Positions 13,041 to 24,764 are shown, numbered from the stretch's first letter. The stretch is 64,000 nt of DNA from Smittia aterrima (GCA_033063855.1 CP093831.1:24924001-24988000); one strand, 5' to 3'. The notes: generated by a model not told the origin, from the letters alone. Translations and numbers: made by a program.

Positions 13041-13076
13041 TATAAATTAGAAGACGACGATGAATTAAGATTCAGT
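13041..13076 (+). promoter_or_regulatory. TATA + initiator of the small peptide gene
   Basis: TATAAA at 13041-13046 is followed by TTCAGTT at 13071-13077, about 33 bp from the TATA start to the initiator A, the arthropod arrangement. A likely 5' UTR intron follows: donor GTGAGC at 13112 and acceptor TTCCTTAG ending at 13195, so the ATG is the first codon of exon 2. Confidence 0.65.
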
Positions 13077-13195
13077 TTAAGAGATATTCCACTTAGAGTC
13101 AGTTCGAAGCCGTGAGCAAAGTTTATACAAAGTAATTTCTCGTGTTGGGTCTCAAATCGTTTCGTGAATTTAAATTTTCTTTTTCGTTTCCTTAG

Positions 13196-13378
13196 ATGAA
13201 GTTCTTAATGTTGTTTGTGGCCCTTTTCGCCTTCATCTGCAGCGCCTTCGCTGTGACGTGTCCAGCTGGCTTGAAAGACAACGCAGGAACTTGCGGAGTT
13301 GCACGACCAGTTCATGGAGATTGCCCAGCCAACACCAAGTACGACCTCAACAAGAATCTTTGCGTTTTGAAGCAATAG
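13196..13378 (+). CDS. Small secreted four-cysteine peptide, unknown function
   Basis: Sixty residues. Residues 1-19 form a clear signal peptide (hydrophobic MLFVALFAFICSAFA). The mature part is about 41 residues and has four cysteines spaced C-x10-C-x9-C-x12-C, enough for two disulphides, with two CPA motifs. The coding region is richer in G+C at third positions than its surroundings, as in strongly expressed insect genes. It has a TATA/initiator, an upstream leader intron ending immediately before the ATG, and AATAAA 22 bp after the stop, so it looks like a complete independent gene. I do not recognise the family; an effector, cuticular or reproductive-tract peptide are all possible and the sequence does not choose between them. 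Confidence 0.8.
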   Translation: MKFLMLFVALFAFICSAFAVTCPAGLKDNAGTCGVARPVHGDCPANTKYDLNKNLCVLKQ

Positions 13379-13400
13379 AATCTAATTAAATATTTTTCGC

Positions 13401-13406
13401 AATAAA
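13401..13406 (+). terminator. Poly(A) signal of the small peptide gene
   Basis: Canonical AATAAA 22 bp downstream of the TAG stop of the 60-residue peptide gene. Confidence 0.6.
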
Positions 13407-15260
13407 ATTTATTACGTGAAAGTTTAAATTCTCGTTAACACTTTTACTGAACCAGCAAGCGAACGACGACTTTCGCTGAAATGAACTTGAGTGCAGTGAA
13501 AATTAGTTTTTTAATTACCTCATCCTTCAAGTCATTGCGCTTTGCAGCAGAACATTCGCCGTCTGAAAAGAGCTTTCAACATAAAAACATTTCCCGGAGC
13601 TCCTCTCTATGTTCACTGTCGGATCTGCTGATGTTTCAGGTTAAATGCTTTACGCTCCTCTCTCTCTCTCCTCGAAGATATAAAATGAAAAAAAGGAAAA
13701 CGTTTCATTTTCAATTTTTATTTTGCACTCAACATCTCATCGAAAACCGCACGTATCGTCAGAGAACTGAGAATGTAATAAAAATGATTTTATGGGAAAA
13801 GCGTTACGATATCTTTAAGGAAAGTTCCCGCGTCTCAAGAAGAAAGCTCATGAATAAATTCACGTTTGCACAGTTTCCCCGACGAAAACATAAAATATTT
13901 CTTGAAATATGAGTTTTAGTTTCGACTTGTCGTCGTCTTGTATTGCTCTCCATAGGTGCAAAAGATTATGTTGGCGGATGGAAAGGAAACTTTTCACTTA
14001 TTCACTGCTCTACCAACGGTTTGGAGGAAAATGTTTCACGTGGAATTAAATGAAGTCACTTTCCTCATAAATCATTTTTACTCGACGAGCGAAACGGAAA
14101 CAGCAGACGAAGGAAGACGCTAGCAAGTCTCTAATCTCAAGCGAGAAGAGTTCGGAGAGAGAGAATGGATTTATGATGGCTACTGATAGCATTGCTGGCT
14201 AAAGCGCAACTTAAATTAACATTTAAAGGCTATAAACTCTCAACGTGACCTCTCTTCATTAAAAAGAATGTTCCGCACGACGAACGATACCGGCAATAAA
14301 GCTTATCAGTTTTAAATACACAAACAGAAACCGAGCTCTCCCCACGAAATGGAAAAATAATTAAACATTCAAACTCTCGTACTCCCCTCAACCGTAAAAA
14401 AGAAGAAGAAGCTTTACGATGTTATTTCGCGTGTCTTATCAATGTTTTGATTAATTAGAATTTGTGTGAACACAAGGTTAGGCAAACACATCAGTTCGAG
14501 TTTAGATTAAAGAAATCTAATCGGGCCAATGGACTTCGAGAGCTTTAATTAGTTACGTTTAAGAGTTAGAGATTGTGGGAGTTAGGAAATGTTTAAGAGT
14601 CAGGGCTTGGAAAGCTCAGAATGTCAGCATCGTCTCTCACACCTCTGTCAATGACCCTTGAACCTCTCTCCATCTCTTCATTCAATCAAAATGACAAAAT
14701 CAAGAAATTTATTTCGTCTCTCGAGCCTCCTTCCTATTTGTCATCAAAAAACAAACAGATCGTTAGTAGTAGAAGCTCAGAAGTGTAAGATCCTTAAATG
14801 TAAACATTTGTGGTTACAAATCGTCCTCGAAACAACCGCAAACAACAACAAATTGTCGTCATTAATGATTTTCGAGAGTTTTTGTCTTACCTTCTCCCTT
14901 AAGTAGAGAGATCTGTCATCAATTAGCGAAACTGAAAAACAAGGTTTGTTTGTTTGTCTCTCGTTTCGACCTTTTGAGAAAGGTTGAGAGAAAAAGTTTT
15001 TGCTCTGATTTATTTCTAATGATTTTAATAAAAGATATTTTTTAATTATGAATTATTTTGTCCCCGACTTCACTTTTACGCTCGAAATTCCCATTAGACG
15101 GAAACTTTTTCTTAGCAAATGTTCATGACTCGTTTGGGACGGACGGAGCTGCCGCCAAAAACTGGAAGAGGAATTTTTTTAATCAAATTGAAATCGTTTA
15201 ATTCTTTAATGTAAATATTAGATTTATTTATTGTTTTTCTCCAGAAAATTATTAAAAGAT
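13407..15260. other. Intergenic, no gene seen
   Basis: About 1.85 kb without a supported gene. It holds CT-rich runs (for example near 13660-13675) and scattered short frames with no conserved motif. The part next to 15261 is the 3' flank of a minus-strand zinc-finger gene. Confidence 0.45.
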
Positions 15261-16553
15261 TTAGTGGGAGTTGCTCTTTTTGTGACGTTTCATTCGTTGC
15301 AATGTTTTTGTTTGATGATCGCACTTCGTGCATTTGTAGATTCCAGGTCCAATATGAATTTCCTCGTGACTCTTTAGATTTTTGGTATTTTTAAATCTCT
15401 GTTTGCAATTTCCAATGTTACAAGCCTGAGATATCTCTCCTGACGAATGAATTACTTTAATGTGTTTTTTCAAACATTGTTTAATGATCAATTTTCTGCA
15501 CATTGGACATGGAACTTTTAAATGAGTTGTCATGTGTTTTCTCAGTAAAAGTTTGTTTTTAAATATTTTCGAACACAAATCGCATTGAACTTTATCAATC
15601 TCATGCTTTTCATTTTTATGATGGTTTAAAGCTATACTGTTAAAATATACTCTTGCACAAGCGTCACACTTCAACCTTCTCAAAGCCGAATGTTGTTCAA
15701 TGTGTTCCTTAAGACGCTTCTCAGTAAACATTCTTTGACAAATCGGGCAAGAAACTTTGAGATGCGTTTGCATGTGTTGATGAAGAATAGCTTTAGTTCT
15801 TAAAGTTTTTCCACAAAGATCACAATCGAACTTTATTTCACTGTGAAACCATTTTTCATGAGTTCTCAATCCTTGTTTTGTTACAAATGAATGAACGCAT
15901 TTTGCACAATCGAATTTTATTTCTGTTTCCGTGGCAAAGACTCCGTGACGATGCTGCTGTTGATGGCTTTTCAATCTATACTTGGTAGCGAAATTTTGTT
16001 TGCAAGTTTCGCATGAAAACTTCTTCACATGAAACTGATAATGACTTCTTAAACTTTCTTTGTTCAATGTTTTGTACTCGCATTTAATGCAATTCCAAGT
16101 TGATCCTTTGAAGTGATCTTGATTAATATGCTTCGTTTTGCAGTTTTTACAATCGAATTTGAAATCACACATTCCACATTCTTCAACATTTTCAGATTTG
16201 CAAATCAAAAAACATTTTTTACATTGATTAGTAATTTTACAATTTTTAAAATGTCTTTTCAAGTGACTCGATATTTTAGTAACGTAGTCACATTTGTTGC
16301 AATGAAAATAATGTTCAAACAAATCGGATTTTATTTTCCACGTTCTATCAAACTTCCTTAAAATTATCTTCACTTCCTTCACTTCTTCAATCTCTGGCTC
16401 TGGATCGTCTGGCATGATGAAAACAAAATGTCTCTCCGGCTCATGTTTAACGTTTTCGATAATTTTCTGTGCTGTGAACTGCTCGGGAAATCTCATATCT
16501 TCAATCTCTTCTTGTTTGATGTTCTCGACAATATTTTTCGAATAATTCTCCAT
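15261..16553 (-). CDS. Zinc-finger family unit Z1 (SUMO-motif N-terminus, C2HC, B-box-like, about 10 C2H2)
   Basis: A single exon of 430 residues and a full-length example of the family. Residues 1-70: NIKQE (Lys 13) and VKHEPERHF (Lys 36) match psi-K-x-E, followed by FIMPDDPEPEIEE and ILRKFDR. Then a C2HC finger (CNKC...HFKNC, about 84-104), an eight-ligand module C-x2-C-x11-C-x2-C-x5-C-x2-C-x3-H-x4-H (about 110-146), and C2H2 fingers to the C-terminus. Linkers are LKVSCPIC/LKVPCPMC or KFxCDxC, not TGEKP; one HSSGE linker precedes a C-x4-C finger. Likely a nuclear DNA- or protein-binding regulator; the target is unknown. It is the first of three minus-strand genes, with 5' flank nearly identical to that of Z2, so the two are recent tandem copies. 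Confidence 0.88.
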   Translation of the reverse strand: MENYSKNIVENIKQEEIEDMRFPEQFTAQKIIENVKHEPERHFVFIMPDDPEPEIEEVKEVKIILRKFDRTWKIKSDLFEHYFHCNKCDYVTKISSHLKRHFKNCKITNQCKKCFLICKSENVEECGMCDFKFDCKNCKTKHINQDHFKGSTWNCIKCEYKTLNKESLRSHYQFHVKKFSCETCKQNFATKYRLKSHQQQHRHGVFATETEIKFDCAKCVHSFVTKQGLRTHEKWFHSEIKFDCDLCGKTLRTKAILHQHMQTHLKVSCPICQRMFTEKRLKEHIEQHSALRRLKCDACARVYFNSIALNHHKNEKHEIDKVQCDLCSKIFKNKLLLRKHMTTHLKVPCPMCRKLIIKQCLKKHIKVIHSSGEISQACNIGNCKQRFKNTKNLKSHEEIHIGPGIYKCTKCDHQTKTLQRMKRHKKSNSH

Positions 16554-16607
16554 ATTTAACGACAGTTTTCTTTCTTGATGTTGACAGACCGAAGGCTTGA
16601 CAATAAC

Positions 16608-16641
16608 TGAACTGATTTGTAATAGGATTTTCCCTTAAATA
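16608..16641 (-). promoter_or_regulatory. Core promoter of Z1
   Basis: On the minus strand TATTTAAGG begins at 16641, with a TCAGT initiator whose A is at 16608, a spacing of 33 bp. It is preceded by a CAGGTAAAAAAT stretch as in the plus-strand paralogues. Confidence 0.6.
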
Positions 16642-16973
16642 TATTTTTTACCTGCTTTTGTTAGATAGATATTCCTTCAGATCTCAGCATTCGTGTCTTT
16701 TGAAAACGTTGAAGAAGATTACAACTATTTGAAATATTTAATTTTTTGAAATTTCAATTTAGTTTTGATCAATTCAAAATTTGTGAAATAAATAAGTAAA
16801 AACAATGATTCTTTTGAATGAATATTAAAGTTTGATTTATTTCTAATTTAGTTAATGAAGTAAGTTTACTAAATTTTGTGTGACATCCTCTTTATGTGAT
16901 CTTTAATATTTCAAATCGGTTGACAATCGCACTTCGGAAATTTGTAGATTTCAGGTCCGATGTGACGACATTT

Positions 16974-18113
16974 TCAAATCTTACAAGCCAGAGACTTCTC
17001 TCCTGATGAATGAAACTTTTTATTGTGTTTCTTCAAACATCGTTTAATTATCACTTTTCTGCACATTGGACATGGAACTTTTAAATGATTTGTCATGTGA
17101 AGTCGTATTAAAAGTTTGTTTTTAAATATCTTAGAGCACAAATCGCATTGAACTTTATCAATCTCATGCTTTAGTTTTTTATGATCGTGTAAAGTTTTAT
17201 TGTTAAAAAATACTCTCTCACAAGCATCACATTTAAACCGATTCAAAGCCGAGTGTTGTTCAATGTGTTCATTAAGACGAGTCTCAGTTACCATTCTATG
17301 ACAAATCGGGCAAGAAACTTTGATATGCGATTGAATGTGTCTTCGTAGAATAGCTTTAATTTTTGAAGTTTTTCCACAAAGATCACAATCGAACTTTCTT
17401 TCACTGTGAATCCGATTTTCATGAGATCTCAATCCTTGTTTTGTTGCAAATGAATGAACGCACTTTCCACATTCGAATTTTGTTTCTGATTCCGTGGCGA
17501 ATACTCCGTGACGATGCTGCTGTTGATGATTCTTCAATCCATGACTGGATCTGAAGCTTCGTTTGCAAGTTTCGCATGAAAACTTCTTCAAGTGAGACTG
17601 ATAATGATTTTTTACAAGTTTTCTACTTGCAGCTTTGTAATTGCATTTGCTGCAGAACCAAGTTGATTCTTTTCGATGATCTTGAGCGCAGTGAATTTTA
17701 TTGCAGTTGCTGCAATCAAATTTAACATCGCACAAACCACATTCTCTAACGTTTTCTGATTTGCACATCAGAAAACATTTTTCACATTTTTGAAGATTTT
17801 TACAAGTTTTCAAATGTCCCTTGTAGCTTATCGATTGCTTAGCCGCAAAGTCACATTTGCCACAAACAAAATAGTTTTTAAAAAACTCGGCAGGATCTTT
17901 CCAATTTCTATCGAACTTCCACAAAACAATTTTTACTTCTTTCACTTCTTCGATCTCTGATTCTGGATCGTCTGGCATGATAAAGACGAAATGTCTTTCG
18001 GGTTCATGTTTGATGCCGCCGACGAATTCTTCCAATGTAAACTGATCTGGAACTCCATCATCTTCTATTTCTTTTTTGATGCTTTCGACGATATCTTTCG
18101 AATAATTCTCCAT
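16974..18113 (-). CDS. Zinc-finger family unit Z2, C-terminally truncated
   Basis: A single exon of 379 residues. The N-terminus carries SIKKE, a variant of the usual NIKQE, then GIKHEPERHFVFIMPDD and VLWKFDR. The C2HC finger, B-box-like module (CEKC...CGLC...CSNC...H...H) and the C2H2 run are intact until SSGEKSLACKI, where the frame stops. Downstream on the same strand (16973 to about 16905) lies a decayed tail that still reads like IGP-IYK-PKCD with a deletion and stops. The last two fingers present in Z1 and Z3 are therefore lost. It may still be functional, because the missing fingers are terminal. Its 5' flank matches that of Z1 over about 190 bp. Confidence 0.82.
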   Translation of the reverse strand: MENYSKDIVESIKKEIEDDGVPDQFTLEEFVGGIKHEPERHFVFIMPDDPESEIEEVKEVKIVLWKFDRNWKDPAEFFKNYFVCGKCDFAAKQSISYKGHLKTCKNLQKCEKCFLMCKSENVRECGLCDVKFDCSNCNKIHCAQDHRKESTWFCSKCNYKAASRKLVKNHYQSHLKKFSCETCKRSFRSSHGLKNHQQQHRHGVFATESETKFECGKCVHSFATKQGLRSHENRIHSERKFDCDLCGKTSKIKAILRRHIQSHIKVSCPICHRMVTETRLNEHIEQHSALNRFKCDACERVFFNNKTLHDHKKLKHEIDKVQCDLCSKIFKNKLLIRLHMTNHLKVPCPMCRKVIIKRCLKKHNKKFHSSGEKSLACKI

Positions 18114-18167
18114 ATTTAACGATAGTTTTATTTCTTGATGTTGACTGACCGAAGACTTGACTATAAC

Positions 18168-18201
18168 TGAACTGATTTGTAATAGGATATTCCCTTAAAT
18201 A
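18168..18201 (-). promoter_or_regulatory. Core promoter of Z2
   Basis: Minus-strand TATTTAAGG from 18201 and TCAGT with its A at 18168, 33 bp apart as in Z1. Confidence 0.6.
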
Positions 18202-18446
18202 TATTTTTTACCTGCTTTTGTTAGATATTCCTTCACATCTCAGCATTCGTGTCTTTTGAAAACGAAGAAGAAGATAACAACTTTTTGAAATAAGTAATTG
18301 AATGAAGTGGGAATTTTCTATCTGAAAATTCAATTTGTTTTTAATTGTAAAAATATTTGTAAATTAAGAAAGAAAAAAACTTGGATTTTTTCAAATGATA
18401 ATTTAAGTTTTTTTTATTTCTGATTTAGTCATTAAAGTAGATTTTT

Positions 18447-19742
18447 CTAATTTTTGTGTGACATCCTCTTCATGTGAAGTTTAATATCCGAAAGTAATTT
18501 CGGCTGATAATTGCACTTCGGACATTTGTAGATTCTCGGTCCGATATGAATTTTCTCGTGATCCTTCAATTCTTTGATATTTTCAAACTTTTGACGACAT
18601 TTTTGAATGTTACAAGCAAGAGGCTTGTCTCCTGATGAATGAACTCCTTTAATGTGATCGCTCAAACATCGTTTAATGATCAATTTTCTGCACATTGGAC
18701 ATGGAACTTTTAAATGAGTTGTCATGTGTTTTCTCAGCAAAAGTTTGTTTTTAAATATCTTCGAGCATAAATCGCATTGAGCTTCATCAATCTCATGAGC
18801 TCTTCTCTTATGATTGTATAAATTTTCGTTGGTAAAAAATGCTTTTTTACAAGCGTCACATTTAAACCTTTTGAAGGACGAATGATGTTCAATGTGTTCC
18901 TTAAAACGATATTCAGGTATCATTTGCTGACATTGCGGGCAGGTAACTTTTATATGCGTTTCGATGTGTCTTCGTAGAACACCTTTAATTTTAAATATTT
19001 TTCCACAAAGATCACAATCGAACTTTCTTTTACTGTGAACCCGATTTTCATGAGTTCTCAATCCTTGTTTTGTTGCAAATGAATGAACGCACTTTCCACA
19101 TTCGAATTTTATTTCTGCTTCTGTGGCGAAGACTCCGTGACGATGTTGCTGTTGATGGCTCCTCAATTTATGCTTGAAAGAGAAGTTTTCTTTGCAAGTT
19201 TCGCATGAAAAGTTCATTGTGTGAATTTGATAATGAATTTTTAGACTTTCCTTGCTCAAATTTTTGTAATCGCATTTGCTGCAATGCCAAACCGATTCTG
19301 TTCGATGATCTCGAACTTGATGTTTCATCTTACAATTCTTGCAATCGAATTTAAGATCACACATTCCACAATTTTCAACATTTTCTGATTTGCTCAATAA
19401 AAAACATTTTTTACATTTTTGAAGAATTTTACAAAGTTTAACATGATTTTTTAAATAGGTCGATTGCTTATTTGCGTAATCACATTTGCCACAAACGAAA
19501 TAAGTTTCAAACATTTCGGGATAAGTTGTTTTCCATTTTCTATCAAATTTCCTTAAAACTATTTTCACTTCACTCACTTCTTCGATCTCTGGATCGTCTG
19601 GCATAATGAAGACAAAATGTCTTTCCGGTTCGTGTTTGATGTCGCCGACGAATTCTTCTACTGTGAACTGTTCGAGAACTATTTCATCTTCGATATCATC
19701 TTGTTTGATGTTTTCGACGATTTCTTGATTTAAACTTTCCAT
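18447..19742 (-). CDS. Zinc-finger family unit Z3, full length
   Basis: A single exon of 431 residues with the complete module order. NIKQD (Lys 13) replaces NIKQE, so the first psi-K-x-E is conservatively altered. DIKHEPERHFVFIMPDDPEIEEV follows, shortened by two residues in the PEPE repeat. C2HC CGKC...HVKLC, B-box-like CKKC...CGMC...CKNC...H...H, then C2H2 fingers to the end, including QKCRQKFENIKELKDHEKIH and a last finger YKCPKCNYQPK. Its 5' flank keeps the ATCAGGTAGAAA and CGATCAGTTAACATC leader words but has no clear TATTTAAAG, so its promoter has diverged from those of Z1 and Z2. Confidence 0.88.
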   Translation of the reverse strand: MESLNQEIVENIKQDDIEDEIVLEQFTVEEFVGDIKHEPERHFVFIMPDDPEIEEVSEVKIVLRKFDRKWKTTYPEMFETYFVCGKCDYANKQSTYLKNHVKLCKILQKCKKCFLLSKSENVENCGMCDLKFDCKNCKMKHQVRDHRTESVWHCSKCDYKNLSKESLKIHYQIHTMNFSCETCKENFSFKHKLRSHQQQHRHGVFATEAEIKFECGKCVHSFATKQGLRTHENRVHSKRKFDCDLCGKIFKIKGVLRRHIETHIKVTCPQCQQMIPEYRFKEHIEHHSSFKRFKCDACKKAFFTNENLYNHKRRAHEIDEAQCDLCSKIFKNKLLLRKHMTTHLKVPCPMCRKLIIKRCLSDHIKGVHSSGDKPLACNIQKCRQKFENIKELKDHEKIHIGPRIYKCPKCNYQPKLLSDIKLHMKRMSHKN

Positions 19743-22700
19743 ATTAAACTTATTATTTCTTTTTAGATGTTAACTGATCGATGTCTAAACGAGAAATGAG
19801 CTCTCAAGTTAGTTTTCTACCTGATCTTAAGAACTATCTTTCTTACCTGCAACTTAGGTAAAGAAATGCAAGAGAGCCATAACTGCAAAAATAAACATAC
19901 TCACACAAATCAAGCAAATTCTTATTTTCATGCAGAAAAAATTACTCGCAGCTTCAAGCTTCAAGACAATAATTTATTATATTTTCGTTATCTGAAAGTT
20001 TGCATAGTGAAAACGCCTATCAACGGTGCGAATCTCTTTTGAAGGCTTTAATTTATGGAGCAAAGAAAAGAGAGAAACTGCTTATCATTCAACTTGGGAT
20101 TTCCGAGGAAAAACTGCTCGGCATGGAATGCAAAAGTATTTTTCAGACACGGAAAATGTTCGATTGAGATATTGATTAACTAAATATTTACTCTCTCGAG
20201 TAATGAGAAGAGAACTTATTTGTTATTGGATCTGTCGACATCAAGATAAAAAGCAATAAATTAAGCAATGTTTACTCTCCAACCGAGAAACTTTTGGTTT
20301 AGTTTGCGCAATTACTTTCACCCTGCGCCAATCGTTTGTCATATAAATGTTTATTATTGTGTTTGTAGCATGTTCAACCGCATCCGCTTTTATTTTTGCC
20401 GAGAGAGAGAGAAATTCATTTAAAATAAATCAGAAAACTTTTTATGAGGCTTTTATTTAAAAGGAGCATTCACTCTGGCACACCTCGTAGATCTCGATTT
20501 GTCACCATAACATTATTCATCTCTCGGTCCATGAAAGATACGAGGAAGATTTGAATCTGAGAAAAAGGTCATCTTTCATTTCCTTTGGGCGTGTGCTTTA
20601 GGAAGATTTTGTCAGTTTCGTTTGATAAATTAAATTTCGTTCGAGAGAATATTTTCGTTGTCACACTTTATTGACAACATTCCCTGAGAGATTGTTGTGC
20701 ACTCTGTCACCGGAAACAATTTACGTCCTTGCGTCATATTTATATTTCTCCCTCAGACCTTTTCCTTGGACATGTGTGACGTGTACGATCTTCATAAAAA
20801 TATCTCCATTGAGAATCAAGAGAGAAGTGAATTTCCGAAGCTTCGAAACGAAACGAAAATCTCGATCAATCGAAAAGTCATTCAACATAGAAATGAATGT
20901 TTTCAATTTCGGATATTGACCAGATGAGACATGCAAACTGTGACAAGATGTGTCAAGTGTCAAAAGGATAGGACGGTTCTCGGGAGAATATTTCATTTGA
21001 AATCTGAGTAACATCAGAATCAGAATCAAATTTCTTGAATGACTGAACAACAACCACAGAAATATTTATGATTAAAATGGATAAACGACATTCCTTGCGG
21101 GGAGAAAGTTATTTCTCTTCTCTCCCAACCCAAAAGCCATTGTTTTAATCTTTATTTGCTCCGAGGGATGTTTATCGCCGAAGCAAGGAAGCAAGCTTAT
21201 CGATCCCCTTCAGTACGAGGCAAGGAAGCAAAACGAGTCCGAAGTTTTTGGGAGAAATGATTTATTTTGAGTTTATGGTTGCGCCGATAAAAAGAAATTT
21301 CCAAAGTTTGATGTTCTATTTGGATTCACTTCATCTTTCTTAAGGGAAATCCTTTCACTGCAAGCTCTGATTACGAAAGGCAAACCTTTTTTATGTCAAC
21401 AATTTCGTTAAATCGTTAAAGTATCGAGTTCGAGGTTTGCTTACCTTTATTTACTGCTAAGGTTACGCCTGAAATAATTCCTAATTAATTAAAGACATTC
21501 ATTATAATAAATCAGCTTAGCTTTGACAACATATTGTTACACAACAAATCAAGTATCGTTAGTAGCCAATTAATTATGTGAATAAACCCATTTATTCATG
21601 TTTCATGTCAGTCAATAATCAGTTGCAGAGCAGTCGATGACAGATTTAGAATACTTGAGAGTCTTTAAAACAATCAAAAGACCGGAAGTGTTGGGGGGGA
21701 AGGAATTTTTCGTTATTCGCTTTTTGAGGAAATTTTTTTTTGCAAACTTCTTTTTTAATTTCTTTATTTGAAGAGTTGAGAACTCTCTTTGACTTCTAAA
21801 TGATAAAAGGAAGAAAAGAAAATGCAACAACTCAAGATTTCCTCCACGAAAAACGCCTCCACAAGAAAAATTCTCATAGCGATTCAATTTCACGTTCAAG
21901 TTTAGGTGGAGGAAGAAAATTGAGATAATGGATGTTGATAAATTGTTTTGCATAAACTCGCTCCGTTTCCAACATCAATATTTATGTTATTATGTTATCG
22001 TTTAAGAGTTTTCTTTGAAAATTCATTTCGTGGGGGGTTTATCAACCTTTGTTAAATCGTGTTAAGTACAACAAGAGACAGCGAAACGTGTAACATAAGC
22101 AAAGGAGGAAATTTATGGCTTTAATTGTAGTTGTCACGTTTGTCTAGCAATGAAGGGAGACTTGCAGAGCTTTTTGTTTCGCTTCGAGCAACAGCAAAAG
22201 AGAAAAGAGCGAAGCAAACTCAAACACGTGATAAATCTAATGGGAAACGTTGAATTAGCATAAAATGAAATATTGAAAAGCTAATGAAGATTGAATTTTG
22301 AATGAAACAATCTCTCTTGCTTCAACCCCCAAAACAGCGTCAATCCCTTTCCCCCATTACGTGATAATCTACAACTTCTACCAAAGAAAATTTAAATTTT
22401 CGCAATCTGCTTGTCAAGAAGGAGAAAACTCAAAAAGATCAATACGTTAAGCATCGTCTCCCCTTTTACATAAATCGCAAACCCAAAATTCGCTTACGAA
22501 ATAATAATTAAACGTGATTTCCCACCGATTGTGCTTCACCGCACAGTGTGCTTTTTATTCAAATGGATTGGGTTGATTCCGAATGTGTGTCGGAGGATGA
22601 AATTCAAATTTGCCTCCTATCTCTCTCTCTCTAGTTCGTCTTGTAAACCACCAATGTTACCATTGATACTCCTGTTTGTAAGCAAACATTTTCAAGGGAA

Positions 22701-24238
22701 GAGTAAGGATGAACACTTTGTGGTTTCAAATATTTCCTTTTGTTTTTGTGTGTGTGACACACAAGGAGATAGGAGGATTTCAGCTTGAAGCTTTCGAGAA
22801 AGTTTCCTTTTTAAATCTTTAAATGAAAGTTATTTAAGGAGACTCTCATGCGACCAACTGAAGTTTTGTCATGAGCTTGAAACTTTTAATCGGGCGTTCA
22901 ATGTACAAATTACGTGCTCGGAAAGTTAAATTCAGGGTTATCGACCAAAGAGCTCTTTAAAAAGCTTCAGCGATGGAATGTAAATGAAGATTTGTTTGCG
23001 AATACTTTTCGATCGCGAGCAATAAATCTGAAATCAGCGAAATTATTGACAGTGATGGCTGAACATTTTCACTGTTGGTTCATGTTCGGTTCGAAATGTA
23101 AAGAGAAACATTCCCGAAATGTAATTGCTGATGGTTCGAAGCACGAGCTGGTGCAATTTATCATAGAGACGAGGAAAATAATGACATTTGATAAATGAGA
23201 CTTTATAGATTGTGACATCTCTCTGGGTAAATACAATTTTGTTGAAATGGAGTGTTCACTCGGATTTTACAACAATGCTCATTGTTACAGAGAAGCATTT
23301 TCAAATTGCCATTAATTTAACTCTCTCTCAGGTCCAGTTCAGATTCGTAAATTTCCCAACACGTAATGAGAGACTAAAGTGGAGAGAAATCAAATTTTTT
23401 TCATTGCAAGATGAACGACAAAGTTAATTTCATTAATCTCAAATGGCAAAGCCTTTCTGTCTCTCTCTCACTAGGATTCAATCTAAATGAGGAAAGTTTT
23501 ATTTTATAGTTGACAGTGGCTAAGTCCAATCAACGCTTTACCTTCGCTTTTATATGAAAAAGTTTTCAATAGCAGAAAATGTTTATGGAAAGCGAGCGGT
23601 AAACCATAAAAAAAAATGTTTTTCCCTCGAGCGAAAATTGTATTTCATTTTCTAAGTTCGTGCCATCCCATTAAACTATCAAGGCAGCGCTAACAATAAA
23701 ACTACGAACTCAATGACTCTCTGGTTATTAACTTGAAGAAAGGTTTCTGCTAATTTAATGGGAACATCAACGCCGTTGTGACTAAATAGATTTTCCACTC
23801 GCTAATCGAGTGTCTCTCACTCGGAGAAATTAAAATTAATCATTAGCTCCCCAAACATTTTCACAACTTACGATGTCATTACGATCTTGACGCGAGTAAA
23901 CATAAATATTTTGTCATTAAATATTTGACAACATCAACACAAAATAAAACACGGATTTGAGTAGATCAACAGATAAACCAATAAATTAGAGCGCGGCACA
24001 GGAAGCGATATGCCGCATTAATTAATAATTATTCATTATTCGTTCGTTCAGAAAAGTTTGGGAAATTCATGAAAAAGTAAACATTTTAAGGATCTTTAGT
24101 TTGACTTGAGCTTGAGGCCACATTGAACATGAATGTTTGATTAAATTTGTTTTCAGTTGTAAAAGTACATGAACTTCATTTAAGAAGACAAACTTCAAGA
24201 GAATCAATTGAAGTTAGTTTCGTGAATTGAAATAATGT
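19743..24238. other. Long intergenic region between the two arms of the zinc-finger array
   Basis: About 4.5 kb. The open frames (the longest about 113 codons at 21612-21953 minus) lack motifs and look like chance frames. There is a CT-repeat near 22620. I see no RNA gene or transposon ends. The composition resembles 11-15 kb and 60-64 kb rather than the AT-rich spacers within the array. Confidence 0.45.
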
Positions 24239-24722
24239 GAAAAGCAATGAATAAATTATCGTTTGATATTATTTTTAATTTAAATTGAAAGTTTTTAATC
24301 TAATTTCATTCAATCAAACATTTCTAATTAGATTGATAACTTGGCTTGAAATTGTGAAACTCATTAGCAGCTCATGAATCAATTTGTAAATGAAACAGAA
24401 GTTTACGTTGTTATTAGGCGTTAGTTATTAGGCTCTAATAAATTATAAAATAAAAATATTTCATTAATTCATGAAAAAGGAAATGATAAATAAGCTTAAA
24501 GCTTTTCATTCGAACCGGTTTTTGTTTTGCGTTAATTGATGCGAAGTGGCCACTTAATTTTTGTAAACAAGGAAACACATTTTCAAGAGAAAAATAATTT
24601 TTCTTTTTTAATCTTTAAATCACGTAGAAAAAGATATTTAAAGTTATTACTTCAAACTACCATCGTCAGTTTCAATCAAAACTTCAATCAGTTACCATCG
24701 CCAGAGAAGTTGTACGTTCAAC
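24239..24722 (+). promoter_or_regulatory. Orphan copy of a zinc-finger promoter and leader
   Basis: The stretch is closely similar to 30375-30852, the 5' flank of Z6. It contains the AAGCTT...CGAACCGGTT box, GATGCGAAG (24538-24546), TTGTAAACAAG, TATTTAAAG (24635-24643) and TCAGT with its A at 24668 (33 bp), then the leader up to an ATG at 24723. The gene it should drive is reduced to a few codons. Confidence 0.7.
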
Positions 24723-24764
24723 ATGGAAAATTTAAATCAAGAAACATCTGTGTTCAAGAATTAA
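24723..24764 (+). pseudogene. Frameshifted start of a zinc-finger unit
   Basis: Reads MENLNQETSVFKN then TAA. The first seven codons equal those of Z6; a one-base deletion after GAA shifts the frame, and recognisable homology ends soon after. It marks the breakpoint of a duplication that copied the promoter and leader of a Z6-like gene without its body. Confidence 0.65.

Noticed and set aside
21612..21953. 113-codon minus-strand frame as a gene
   Set aside because: Low-complexity Lys/Phe/Leu composition, no motif, no promoter elements.
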